DNA of 64,000 nt from Dyadobacter sp. MSC1_007 (GCF_023667495.1 NZ_JAMOZL010000003.1:372001-436000); one strand, 5' to 3'. Counted from the first letter of the stretch, positions 46,283 through 54,453 are shown. The notes: a model not told the origin generated them from the sequence alone. Translations and numbers: made by a program.

Positions 46283-47719
46283 ATGTTACGAATACTTTCT
46301 GTGCTTTTTGTATCGCTGGGCGTTTGTTTGCTGATGAGTTTTCAGCCTGAAAAACCAGCTCCCAAAACACCTAACATCGTACTTTTCTTCATTGATGACC
46401 TTGGCTACGGCGATTTGTCGGTCAATGGGGCACTGGGCTACAAAACCCCGAACCTGGACAAAATGGCTGCCGAGGGGACACGTTTCACTAATTTCATGGC
46501 TGCGCAGGCTGTCTGCAGTGCCTCACGTGCTGCATTGCTCACTGGCTGCTATCCCAACCGTGTTGGCATTTCGGGTGCGCTCGGGCCATCCTCACCGGTT
46601 GGTTTGAACCCCAAAGAGGAAACAATTGCAGAGATCGTCAAAGCGCAGGGTTATGCAACCGGAATTTTCGGTAAATGGCATCTGGGCAGCGAGGAAGAAT
46701 TTTTGCCATTGCAGCAGGGTTTTGACGAATATTTTGGCGTGCCCTATTCGCACGATATGTGGCCGCTTCATCCATGGCAGGAACGGGCTAAATACCCGCC
46801 TTTGCATTGGATCGATGGCAATAAGCCCGGTAAGGAGATTAAGAACCTCGAAGATGCCAGCGAACTCACGCCGACCATTACTGAACATGCCGTGGCGTTT
46901 ATCAAAAAGAACAAAAACAAGCCGTTCTTCATGTATGTGCCGCATCCGCTCCCGCACGTGCCGCTGGCTGCCTCAGCGAAGTTCAGGGGAAAATCCGAAA
47001 GGGGGATTTTTGGTGATGTCTTAATGGAACTGGACTGGTCGGTAGGGGAGATTATGAAGGAATTGAAAGCACAGGGACTGGATCAGAACACGCTCGTGAT
47101 TTTTACCAGCGATAATGGCCCGTGGCTCAACTATGGCGACCATGCCGGTTCGTCGGGTGGTTTCCGGGAAGGTAAGGGCACCTCTTTTGAGGGCGGGCAA
47201 CGCGAGCCTTGCATTATGCGCTGGCCGGGCGTGGTTTCCGCGGGAAGAGTTTCGAACAAATTACTTTCAACCATCGATATCCTGCCAACAATTGCGAAAC
47301 TTACAGGCGCTAAATTACCCAAAGAGAAGATCGACGGGATCGATTTCAGTGCATTGCTGAAAGGCGACGATACTCAGAAGCCACGTGAAAACTTCCTGTA
47401 TTATTATCGTAAAAACAGCCTGGAAGCGGTGCGTAAGGGCGATTGGAAGCTCGTATTCGCACATCCCGGCAGGACTTATGAAGGCTCATTGCCAGGCAAA
47501 AACGGTCAGCCCGGCCCGAGCCCGGAAGACCACGCATTTCCAAAGGCATTATACAATCTCGCACGCGACCCAGGCGAGCGCTATGATGTAATAGAACAAA
47601 ACCCTGAAATCGTTTCAGAACTGGAAAAAATAGCAGAAGCAGCCCGCGAAGACTTGGGCGATGATTTGCAACAAAAGCAAGGGAAGAATGTCCGGGCTGC
47701 GGGGATTGCGAAGAAGTAG
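46283..47719 (+). CDS. Sulfatase (formylglycine-type, CxAxR)
   Basis: 478 residues. The signal segment is MLRILSVLFVSLGVCLLMSF. The metal motif FFIDDLGYGDLS is followed by the FGly site C78-S-A-S-R82 and LLTGCYPNRVG, GKWHLGSEEEFLP, and FTSDNGPWLNYGDHAGSSGGFREGKGT. Cys at the FGly site needs a maturase, not seen in the window. It releases sulfate from a carbohydrate or aryl sulfate in the periplasm. It follows susD and is likely in the same operon. A PIN-domain fragment begins immediately after its stop. Confidence 0.94.
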   Translation: MLRILSVLFVSLGVCLLMSFQPEKPAPKTPNIVLFFIDDLGYGDLSVNGALGYKTPNLDKMAAEGTRFTNFMAAQAVCSASRAALLTGCYPNRVGISGALGPSSPVGLNPKEETIAEIVKAQGYATGIFGKWHLGSEEEFLPLQQGFDEYFGVPYSHDMWPLHPWQERAKYPPLHWIDGNKPGKEIKNLEDASELTPTITEHAVAFIKKNKNKPFFMYVPHPLPHVPLAASAKFRGKSERGIFGDVLMELDWSVGEIMKELKAQGLDQNTLVIFTSDNGPWLNYGDHAGSSGGFREGKGTSFEGGQREPCIMRWPGVVSAGRVSNKLLSTIDILPTIAKLTGAKLPKEKIDGIDFSALLKGDDTQKPRENFLYYYRKNSLEAVRKGDWKLVFAHPGRTYEGSLPGKNGQPGPSPEDHAFPKALYNLARDPGERYDVIEQNPEIVSELEKIAEAAREDLGDDLQQKQGKNVRAAGIAKK

Positions 47720-47721
47720 TG

Positions 47722-47844
47722 GAAGGGCCTCTTATCCACAAAGATCCATTTGACCGTCTTTTGATTGCACCGGCTCAAACAGAAGGTCTGCTCATGATGA
47801 CAGATGATGGGAAGTTCAAAGGATACGAAATCTCAATTATTTGA
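47722..47844 (+). pseudogene. PIN-domain (VapC-type) toxin fragment, C-terminal 40 residues
   Basis: In the frame from 47722, starting 2 bp after the sulfatase stop, the translation is EGPLIHKDPFDRLLIAPAQT and continues with EGLLMMTDDGKFKGYEISII and a stop. This is the well-known C-terminal end of Bacteroidota PIN toxins (HKDPFDRLLIAQA and TxDxxF). The N-terminal two thirds of the domain, with two of the acidic active-site residues, are missing; a GTG at 47719 could start it. It is a relic rather than a working toxin. Confidence 0.72.
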
Positions 47845-47886
47845 CGCGAATCCCGGAAAAAATAGTTTGAAAATGTTTTGAGCGAG

Positions 47887-47932
47887 TTGCATGTTACTTT
47901 TAAATATCTTTACTTTGTCTATCAATTAAGTA
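47887..47932 (+). promoter_or_regulatory. Promoter and start region of the sulfatase leader (copy A)
   Basis: TTG (47887-47889, in gttgcat) is followed after 20 bp by TTACTTTG (47910-47917), and then by tctatcaattaagta. The same arrangement, with the same spacing, is found at 54062-54107, where only one base differs in the start region. Confidence 0.6.
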
Positions 47933-47980
47933 GATTATAAGATTCCTCTGACTATTCAATTGAGTTATACAAGTATCTGC

Positions 47981-48079
47981 TTCCTGATACCCTAAGAGAC
48001 AGCCTGGGCGCGACTTGCCGGAATTTTCGGTGGTTGTCAATTCATGCGGGTCGTCCCGGCTGTCGTAGGGTATTGGGAA
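47981..48079 (+). ncRNA. Candidate structured leader RNA, copy A
   Basis: A long hairpin can be drawn by hand. The outer helix is TTCCTGATACCCT (47981-47993) with AGGGTATTGGGAA (48067-48079), 13 bp including two G-T pairs. The second is GACAGCC (47998-48004) with GGCTGTC (48058-48064), extended by GGG/CCC. The apical one is GAATT (48021-48025) with AATTC (48039-48043), enclosing the conserved loop sequence. A matching element with other stem bases is at 54303-54394. It lies in the 412-bp gap before the second sulfatase. The rest of that gap (48080-48256) holds a small triple repeat of cggcgaac near 48180 and nothing else recognised. Confidence 0.6.
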
Positions 48080-48256
48080 CAAAGATACAACGCAAACATC
48101 TTTTCTCCTTCGGTTGCCATTGATTTCACCTGCGCCATTAGATGCCACGAATATTTTCCTTTCATTAGTTCCGGCGGCCCGGCGAACCGGCGAACCGGCG
48201 TTCTTTAAGTAATCCGGTGGTTGCTATGTCTTTTTGAAGTGAATTAATTACTCGCA

Positions 48257-49705
48257 ATGAAAAAGTATCTTTTCTTATTTATCTTCCTAACCTTTAATTT
48301 CTACGAAAACGGACTTCATGCGCAGGCCGCAAAACCTGCCGGACGCCCCAATATCGTATTTATCCTTGCTGACGATCTTGGTTACGGTGATGTAGGGTTT
48401 AATGGTCAAAAACTCATTAAAACACCCAATCTCGACCGGCTCGCCAAGGAAGGGATGATTTTTAACCAGTTTTATGCCGGAACTTCAGTGTGTGCGCCCT
48501 CGCGTTCATCGCTGTTAACGGGTCAGCATACCGGGCATACTTACATTCGTGGTAATAAGAGCGTGGAGCCCGAAGGTCAGCAACCGATTGCGGATTCGGT
48601 GCTTACGGTTGCCGAAATCTTGAAAAAGGCTGGTTACGTCACCGGTGCTTTCGGGAAGTGGGGTTTGGGGCCGGTAGGGTCGGAAGGTGATCCAAACAAA
48701 CAGGGTTTCGACCGGTTTTATGGCTATAATTGTCAGAGCCTGGCACACCGGTATTACCCTGGTCATCTTTGGGATAATGAAAAGAAAATTGTTCTGGAGG
48801 CGAACAAAAACCTGCTCTACAACAAGGAATATGCGCCTGATCTTATCCAGAAAAAAGCGTTGCAGTTCGTCGACGGACAGGATAACAAAAAGCCGTTTTT
48901 TCTTTTCTTGCCCTACATTCTACCACACGCTGAACTGGTTGTCCCGGACGATAGCATCTTTCAGTATTATAAAGGTAAGTTTGAAGAAAAGCCATACAAA
49001 GGTGCTGATTACGGCCCGCGGGCTACGGGTGGCGGTTACGCGTCTCAGGAGTTTCCTCACGCCACATTCGCAGCGATGGTAGCGCGACTGGATTTATACG
49101 TAGGCCAGGTGCTTGACAAACTGAAAGAAAGAGGTCTTGACAAAAACACATTAGTGATTTTCACCAGCGATAATGGTCCACATATTGAGGGTGGCGCAGA
49201 TCCGAAATTTTTCAACAGCAGCGGCGGGTTTAGAGGCGTAAAGCGTGATTTATACGAAGGAGGTATCCGTGAACCATTCGCGGCGCGGTGGCCGGGTGTT
49301 ATCAAGGCAGGCTCTAAGAGCGACTACATTGGAGCATTCTGGGATGTACTGCCGACGTTTGCCGAGCTTGCCAATGCTTCTCCGCCACGGAATATCGATG
49401 GTATTTCTTTCACAGACGCGTTGAAGGGTAAGCCAACCCAGAAGAAGCATGATTATTTGTATTGGGAGTTTCATGAGCAGGGTGGCAGACAGGCTGTTCG
49501 CCAGGGTAACTGGAAGGCCGTGCGGCTGAAAGCAGCAGGAAATCCCGACGCGTTGGTCGAATTGTATGATCTTTCAAAAGACCCGCAGGAAAAAACAAAC
49601 CTGACTCCGCAATTTCCGGAAAAGGCAAAAGAACTAGGCCAGATCATGAACCGGGCACACGTTTCCTCGGCAATATTTCCATTCGGGAGTTTGGCGACGA
49701 ACTAG
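48257..49705 (+). CDS. Sulfatase (formylglycine-type, CxPxR)
   Basis: 482 residues. A signal peptide ends near HAQA (about residue 24). IVFILADDLGYGDVG is the metal motif; the FGly site is C79-A-P-S-R83 in TSVCAPSRSSLLTGQHTGHTYIRGN, and GAFGKWGLGPVGSEGDP and FTSDNGPHIEGGADPKFFNSSGG follow. It belongs to the arylsulfatase A-like group and is only distantly similar to the first sulfatase. Its leader carries the conserved promoter and hairpin. The reading frame of an antitoxin fragment overlaps its 3' end. Confidence 0.94.
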   Translation: MKKYLFLFIFLTFNFYENGLHAQAAKPAGRPNIVFILADDLGYGDVGFNGQKLIKTPNLDRLAKEGMIFNQFYAGTSVCAPSRSSLLTGQHTGHTYIRGNKSVEPEGQQPIADSVLTVAEILKKAGYVTGAFGKWGLGPVGSEGDPNKQGFDRFYGYNCQSLAHRYYPGHLWDNEKKIVLEANKNLLYNKEYAPDLIQKKALQFVDGQDNKKPFFLFLPYILPHAELVVPDDSIFQYYKGKFEEKPYKGADYGPRATGGGYASQEFPHATFAAMVARLDLYVGQVLDKLKERGLDKNTLVIFTSDNGPHIEGGADPKFFNSSGGFRGVKRDLYEGGIREPFAARWPGVIKAGSKSDYIGAFWDVLPTFAELANASPPRNIDGISFTDALKGKPTQKKHDYLYWEFHEQGGRQAVRQGNWKAVRLKAAGNPDALVELYDLSKDPQEKTNLTPQFPEKAKELGQIMNRAHVSSAIFPFGSLATN

Positions 49706-49791
49706 GGGTTAAAACTGAACTTTTAGAATCCATCAAAGAGGCCAAAGACGGAAAAACCCGGAAAATTGGCCTCGATGATATATGGAAATAG
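49678..49791 (+). pseudogene. Antitoxin-like fragment overlapping the sulfatase end
   Basis: In a second frame the sequence reads IREFGDELGVKTELLESIKE followed by AKDGKTRKIGLDDIWK and a stop at 49789. The ending (ELLESIKEAKxGKTRKI then DIW) resembles the C-terminus of small Bacteroidota antitoxins. There is no start codon or N-terminal domain, so it is a relic. The first 28 bases lie inside the sulfatase gene in another frame. Confidence 0.5.
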
Positions 49792-49800
49792 CAGCCTTTT

Positions 49801-50418
49801 TCAAATCAATCCCAATCCCGCAGCCAGCTTGATCAGCGAAGCTGTATTGGACACTTCAAATTTCATCAGAAGGTTCTGCCGGTGGCTGTTTACGGTTGTT
49901 ACGCTTATGAACAGCTGTTCGGCAATCTGTGGGTTGGTTAATCCTTCGGCGATAAGTACCAGCACTTCTTTCTCCCGTCTGGTCAGAAAAGGGACCGTTT
50001 TGGGGGCTCCCGTCGGGGCAGCCTGGTCGAACTGCACATTCATGAAATAGCCACCGGCCTGCACTTGCTCGATCGCTTCCAGGATATCTTCTTTACCGGA
50101 GCTTTTGATCAGATAGCCCGACGCGCCATTCTGGATCATTCGTGAGACATAGGCACGCTCATTGAATGTGCTTAACGCCAGTGTTTTGACTTCCGGAAAC
50201 TGGTCTTTCACCTTTTTGCACAGGTCAATTCCACTGATATCGGGCAGATTAATGTCCAGAAAGGCAATATCGACTTCATTGTTTTTAAGAAAGGTAATTG
50301 CGTCGATCGCATTGGAGGCTGTCCCTACGACCTGTACGCCTTCGGTATCGGCGAGCAGGGATTTTAGTCCCTCCAGAACCAGCGGGTGGTCGTCAACGAT
50401 CAGTATTTTGACACTCAT
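49801..50418 (-). CDS. NarL/FixJ-type response regulator
   Basis: 205 residues. The receiver domain has the acidic pair D9-D10, phospho-acceptor D55 (IAFLDINLPD), T/S in ALSTFNE and K104-region (YLIKSSGK). The C-terminal LuxR-type helix-turn-helix is LTRREKEVLVLIAEGLTNPQIAEQLFISVTTVNSHRQNLLMK. It pairs with the histidine kinase 40 bp upstream on the same strand. The target genes cannot be read here; the sulfatases and the small secreted genes at 52586 are close candidates. Confidence 0.95.
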   Translation of the reverse strand: MSVKILIVDDHPLVLEGLKSLLADTEGVQVVGTASNAIDAITFLKNNEVDIAFLDINLPDISGIDLCKKVKDQFPEVKTLALSTFNERAYVSRMIQNGASGYLIKSSGKEDILEAIEQVQAGGYFMNVQFDQAAPTGAPKTVPFLTRREKEVLVLIAEGLTNPQIAEQLFISVTTVNSHRQNLLMKFEVSNTASLIKLAAGLGLI

Positions 50419-50458
50419 ATATGTATTAGTAAAGGTTTAAATCATTGAAAAATCAATA

Positions 50459-52387
50459 TCAAAGCACGATTTCCACCAGCACAGAAGTTCCTTCGCCCGG
50501 TTTGGACTGGATATCCAGTGTACCATTCAAATAATCCACCCGCGCCTGCACATTCCGGAGGCCTGCACCCTTATTCACTTCCAGGGTTTTAACATCAAAA
50601 CCTTTTCCATTATCCTCTACTGTCACACTTACATGATTGTCTACCCAGGTTAGCTGGACTTGTGCTTCTGTCGCGTCCGCATATTTTAGGACATTATTGA
50701 GCAATTCCTGGACGATACGGTACAGTACGACTTCCACCTGAGAATCCAGCCTGTTTTCAAATCCAAAATGCTGCATTGTTACTTTCAGCCTTCCGGATGT
50801 GCTGATACCCTCGCAGAAATCGCTGAGCGCGTCGATTAATCCGAACCTTACCAGCGCCTCAGGCATCATACTGTGGGCTACGCGGCGCATTTCACTGATA
50901 GCACCGTCTAATTGTGTGAGGGCCCTGGTAAAGGTCATAGCGCTTTCCTCGGGCAGAATTACATTTCCTTTCACGGAATTTAAAGTTAATTTAATACCAG
51001 ATAATAATCCACCCAGACCGTCGTGCAGGTCGCGGGCTACGCGGGTGCGTTCTTCTTCTTGTCCTTTCAAAATCGAATTCGTGGCAACCAATTGTTTTTC
51101 CTGCTGAAGTTGCTGCACTTCCTGTTCCGCCACACGCTTACGGAAGGTAATGTTTCTGTAACCGAGTATGGCGATCAGAATTAATCCGATTAGTCCTGCG
51201 ATAAGGCTGTATATTAGTGTGTTACGAGTTTGTTTTTCCTTTTCAAGCGTTACGATCTGCTTTTCTTTCTGAACGGTCAGGTATTTGGTATCCAGCTCCT
51301 GCAATTGCTTTTGAATGTCAACGCCCTGAATAGAATCGTTCAGAATGGAGTATTTCATCAGGTAGTCGTATGCGCCTTTGTAATTGTTTTGCCTTGCAAG
51401 ATCCGTCGCGTAGTCTTCATAAAGTTCTACGAGGTTGTCGGTCATGTTGTTGGCTTCCGCGATGTCCAATGCTTCCTTAGTATATTTGGCAGACAACTCT
51501 GGCTTCCCGCTATCCTCAGCCAGAAACATCAAGGCCTTCAAACATTCCAATTCCAGGAATACGTTACCCGACCTCCGGGCAATATCCAGACCTCTTTCTC
51601 CATAGACACGCGCTTCGGCCAGGTTTTTTAACAGGCGATGGGTACGGCAAAGGCCAGCGCAGGCCTGTGTAATGAATACATCTGATTGTATTTTTTCCGA
51701 AACCGCGAGGCCTTCGATAAAATACGCGTGGCTTTCCTTGTACCTTTTTAAATTGAAATAACAGGTTCCAATGTTGGTCAGGATATCGGCGAGTTGCAGG
51801 CTGTCACCCATTGGGCGTGCCAGTTGCAATGCTTTTTGTTTATAAACCACCGACTTATTGAACAGATTAGCGTGCTCAAAAGCGGACCCGATACTAATGT
51901 AAAGCCTTGGCAAAAATTCTTTCATTCCCAGTTTATCAAACTGGTCGGCGGAGAGCTGGTAGTACTTGACAGCTTCCGTGAAATTGCCCATATAAGTATG
52001 GCTAGTGGCAATGTTGGCAAGGCTTTTACCGATGTTGACCTTATGATTGATCTTTTTGGCTATTTCAAGGCTCTCCCGATTCAGTTTCAGGCCCTCTTCA
52101 AACTTCCCCTGCAAATTGAGGATGTAAGTGTAGTTCGAGCGAAACTTGAACTTGCCGATCTCGTAGTCGAGCCGCTCGCTGAGCGCCTTTGCTTTGAGAT
52201 AATATTTACCGGCGCTGTCGAGATTATGATTCTCGAAATATTGCCCGTATTCAATGTAGGCCAATACAAGGTTGGTATCCTGCTTACTGGTTTGAATGCG
52301 TTTCAGGATTGCATTGACGTCTGTATTTTGTGCCGCAACTAAGGTGTTCAGTAAGACAGAAAAAACTGTTATTAAAAATAATTTCAT
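50459..52387 (-). CDS. TPR-containing sensor histidine kinase (HisKA_3 type)
   Basis: 642 residues. A signal peptide (1-19) and about seven TPR units (40-350, e.g. SLANIATSHTYMGNFTEAVKYY, ADILTNIGTCYFNLKRYKES) form a periplasmic sensor. One membrane helix is at about 389-410 (TLIYSLIAGLIGLILIAILGY), then a coiled coil. The dimerisation and phospho-acceptor site is H455 (ERTRVARDLHDGLGGLLSGIK), with a HATPase_c domain (LNNVLKYADATEAQV, DNGKGFD, GAGLRNVQARV). This is a standard Bacteroidota NarL-partner kinase. Confidence 0.95.
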   Translation of the reverse strand: MKLFLITVFSVLLNTLVAAQNTDVNAILKRIQTSKQDTNLVLAYIEYGQYFENHNLDSAGKYYLKAKALSERLDYEIGKFKFRSNYTYILNLQGKFEEGLKLNRESLEIAKKINHKVNIGKSLANIATSHTYMGNFTEAVKYYQLSADQFDKLGMKEFLPRLYISIGSAFEHANLFNKSVVYKQKALQLARPMGDSLQLADILTNIGTCYFNLKRYKESHAYFIEGLAVSEKIQSDVFITQACAGLCRTHRLLKNLAEARVYGERGLDIARRSGNVFLELECLKALMFLAEDSGKPELSAKYTKEALDIAEANNMTDNLVELYEDYATDLARQNNYKGAYDYLMKYSILNDSIQGVDIQKQLQELDTKYLTVQKEKQIVTLEKEKQTRNTLIYSLIAGLIGLILIAILGYRNITFRKRVAEQEVQQLQQEKQLVATNSILKGQEEERTRVARDLHDGLGGLLSGIKLTLNSVKGNVILPEESAMTFTRALTQLDGAISEMRRVAHSMMPEALVRFGLIDALSDFCEGISTSGRLKVTMQHFGFENRLDSQVEVVLYRIVQELLNNVLKYADATEAQVQLTWVDNHVSVTVEDNGKGFDVKTLEVNKGAGLRNVQARVDYLNGTLDIQSKPGEGTSVLVEIVL

Positions 52388-52454
52388 CGAAACGGAGAGT
52401 AGTGTAGCTGGAAAATTACGTTGGCAAAAGTCTGAAATAAAACCATTTAATAAT

Positions 52455-52499
52455 ATCCTCTAAAAGCATGATTTTTCAAAAATCATGCTTTTAGAGGAT
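52455..52499. repeat. Perfect 22-bp-arm palindrome in a divergent promoter region
   Basis: Two 22-bp arms (52455-52476 and 52478-52499), each complementary to the other without a mismatch, flank a single C. The arm begins atcctctaaaagcatg. It lies between the divergent kinase gene (start 52387) and the gene at 52586, and touches the -33 region of the latter. It is not followed by a terminator context for any gene in the right direction. Confidence 0.9.
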
Positions 52500-52530
52500 T
52501 GATTGCCGGATCTATGGGAAGCTACCTTTG
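52499..52530 (+). promoter_or_regulatory. Probable promoter of the 52586-53941 gene pair
   Basis: TTG (52499-52501) and, after 21 bp, TACCTTTG (52523-52530), an exact match to TAnnTTTG, 55 bp before the ATG. The palindrome at 52455-52499 abuts the -33 element. Confidence 0.55.
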
Positions 52531-52585
52531 TCGAGTCGAAAGGCAGATTATTTCAACTATCCAAACAATTTAAATTTAAACAGCC

Positions 52586-53011
52586 ATGAAAACGATTACA
52601 ACGATGAAAAACATTTTCCTTTTGTTATTCTTCACCACATTGATGTTCGCTTGTGATGATAAAGACAAGGACCCTTCCCCGGAACTGAGTGCACAGGTTG
52701 CCGGTAATTACAAGGTTACAAAGTTGACTGTGGACGGTGTTGACCAGCCGCTGGAAACAGCGAAGGCAACGATTATCGTACAGTTGGAGAAGTTTTCTTC
52801 CGAAGTCGTAACAGGAAAAATGAAAGTAAAAATCGACGGGGTTTCGGAACCGGACGAGGATTTGGGTACGCTCAACCTGAAAAGTGTGGGAAGCACCGGG
52901 GTTGACATATATGAAGGCACTCAAAAGGTGGGCAATATCAAATCGAATAAGCTGAGCATATTCGTAGAGCTTGACGGTTCGGAAATCGAGATGCTTGCCG
53001 ACAAACAGTAA
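52586..53011 (+). CDS. Small lipoprotein of unknown function
   Basis: 141 residues. The lipoprotein signal MKNIFLLLFFTTLMFACDDK has the lipobox LMFAC (Cys about residue 23). The mature part is beta-rich (NYKVTKLTVDGVDQPLE, GTLNLKSVG, LSIFVELDGSEIEML), resembling lipocalin-like Bacteroidota lipoproteins. I cannot name it. It is followed after 24 bp by another exported protein and is likely in one operon with it. Confidence 0.8.
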   Translation: MKTITTMKNIFLLLFFTTLMFACDDKDKDPSPELSAQVAGNYKVTKLTVDGVDQPLETAKATIIVQLEKFSSEVVTGKMKVKIDGVSEPDEDLGTLNLKSVGSTGVDIYEGTQKVGNIKSNKLSIFVELDGSEIEMLADKQ

Positions 53012-53035
53012 CAATCCCTTTTTTACAATTAAGCC

Positions 53036-53941
53036 ATGAAAAATAAAATAATACCTTTTTCTCTCATTGTTCTGTGTGTGTGCTTTCTGAATTTGACCTT
53101 TACGGATGAATTTGCGGAATATGGTGTAAGCAAAAACGAAATCCAGAACCGTGTTTGGGGCACATTGCAAAATCCCACGTTGGGGAGCCCCTATTTTAAC
53201 AGCTCCGTCAAGACGGCCTGCCGCGCTATTTCACCAGAAAATCAGGGTTTGGCAGTGAAAAAGACCGGAGCATTCATCAAAATGTTCTTCAATTCTGAGG
53301 ACTTTCAGAAACGTTACAAGGACTGGGTTATCAAGAGCTATCCTCAGATCGATGCGACGGTCAGCGAAAAGCGGAAGGAAGAAATCAGGGCAAATCGCCT
53401 GAAAGGTGTTCAAGGCCTGAATGCAAAGGATATGGGCCCGGTGGTAGACATTCAGATCCAGTCGGGAGAAACTTTCGCCAGTATGGAAAGTATGCTGACG
53501 AGCCTGCCTCCGGAGCAACGGGCTGATTTTAAAAAGCAGATCGAGCAAGGAAAACGTACCGCCGCGTTTTTCAAAAAGATCAAACCGCTTTTAAAAACCG
53601 ATATGGAGGAATTTAAGAAGCAATATGCCGAGTTCCTAGCTAACGACGAGATCAGACAGTCGGAAGAAACGCTTGCCAGAAATAACAAGAATAATGCTCA
53701 GGAATATGAGAAGTGGAAGGATCCTAAGAAAGTGCTGATCACGCGTCTCAACGATTTTCTGAACCAAAGTAACGGGGTGGATTTCGCTGCGCAGACCAAA
53801 GAGGTAAGTGGCCGCAAAAAGTTTGTGAATGCTGCCTATGAAGGCAAAAACGACGTCTGGAAGTTTTGTTATCGCATTGGCCCGACGCCGACAAACGCAG
53901 CGCGTGCTTTCGCACAACAATGGTTAACGGAGTTGAAATAA
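53036..53941 (+). CDS. Secreted protein of unknown function
   Basis: 301 residues. An N-terminal hydrophobic signal (MKNKIIPFSLIVLCVCFLNL) is followed by a lysine- and glutamate-rich, mostly helical body (EEFKKQYAEFLANDEIRQSEETLARNNKNNAQEYEKWKDP). A GSPYFNSSVKTACRAIS segment is near the N-terminus. No family recognised. Two terminators follow. Confidence 0.8.
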   Translation: MKNKIIPFSLIVLCVCFLNLTFTDEFAEYGVSKNEIQNRVWGTLQNPTLGSPYFNSSVKTACRAISPENQGLAVKKTGAFIKMFFNSEDFQKRYKDWVIKSYPQIDATVSEKRKEEIRANRLKGVQGLNAKDMGPVVDIQIQSGETFASMESMLTSLPPEQRADFKKQIEQGKRTAAFFKKIKPLLKTDMEEFKKQYAEFLANDEIRQSEETLARNNKNNAQEYEKWKDPKKVLITRLNDFLNQSNGVDFAAQTKEVSGRKKFVNAAYEGKNDVWKFCYRIGPTPTNAARAFAQQWLTELK

Positions 53942-53965
53942 ATTGGTTTATATTCATGTGGACAG

Positions 53966-53987
53966 AAAGGAGTCATTGGCTCCTTTT
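53966..53987 (+). terminator. Short terminator after the 53036 gene
   Basis: AAAGGAG-TCATTGG-CTCCTTT with a T-run, 24 bp after the stop. Confidence 0.65.
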
Positions 53988-53996
53988 CCGTTTCAT

Positions 53997-54040
53997 CCGT
54001 GGTCGGCAGAGCGTTACTGCCGCCACGGATTTTTTATTTT
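53997..54040 (+). terminator. Strong rho-independent terminator
   Basis: CCGTGG-t-CGGCAG and CTGCCG-c-CACGG form a 12-bp stem with one mismatch around AGCGTTA, followed by ATTTTTTATTTT. It is the second terminator in tandem behind the small secreted genes. Confidence 0.9.
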
Positions 54041-54060
54041 CAAATAATTTGAAATGTTTT

Positions 54061-54107
54061 GTTGCATTTTAAAAAACATTAAACTTACTTTGTCTATCAA
54101 ATAAGTA
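54061..54107 (+). promoter_or_regulatory. Promoter and start region of the sterol-desaturase leader (copy B)
   Basis: gttgcat (TTG 54062-54064), a 20-bp spacer, then TTACTTTG (54085-54092) and tctatcaaataagta. It matches copy A at 47887-47932 in both sequence and spacing, and directly follows the terminator at 53997-54040. Confidence 0.6.
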
Positions 54108-54302
54108 TACTAATAACAAAGCTTCTGAACCACCCTGAGCTGAGTATTAATCCAAAGCATCTTTGATATGAGAGCGGTTAATTTACTTTGTGCAGATCTG
54201 TCGTTAAGGGCAGTTGAGGTGGGCATTACCTCTTCGCTTTGTTTATCCCGAATGCATTCATTAGGCTGTTGTTGAAACGGCTGTTCACCTGATTTTTTTC
54301 CC

Positions 54303-54394
54303 AGAAATATCCCGTCAGGCAGTTACGGCTGATCATCTGAAATTTTCGGTGGTTGGCGATTTCAGTTGCCAGCGGTGCTGCCCGGGGTATTTCT
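54303..54394 (+). ncRNA. Candidate structured leader RNA, copy B
   Basis: Outer helix AGAAATATCCC (54303-54313) with GGGGTATTTCT (54384-54394), 11 bp including one T-G pair. Second helix GGCAG (54318-54322) with CTGCC (54378-54382). Apical helix CTGAAAT (54337-54343) with ATTTCAG (54359-54365) around a 15-base loop. The apical sequence aattttcggtggttg is identical to copy A, while the outer helices differ in sequence and still pair. The leader from 54108 to 54302 is about 145 bp longer than in copy A and holds no recognised gene. Confidence 0.6.
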
Positions 54395-54453
54395 GCGGTT
54401 TTTATATCGCTGCGTTTATAGTATACCGGCACCTTTTAATCCAATTGAACATC

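Noticed and set aside
47900..48148. Minus-strand open frame of 82 codons across leader copy A
   Set aside because: No family resemblance and not shared with copy B; it is antisense to the promoter and hairpin.
54226..54432. Minus-strand open frame of 68 codons across the structured leader copy B
   Set aside because: The matching region in copy A does not keep this frame, while the stems covary; RNA or DNA structure explains the conservation better.
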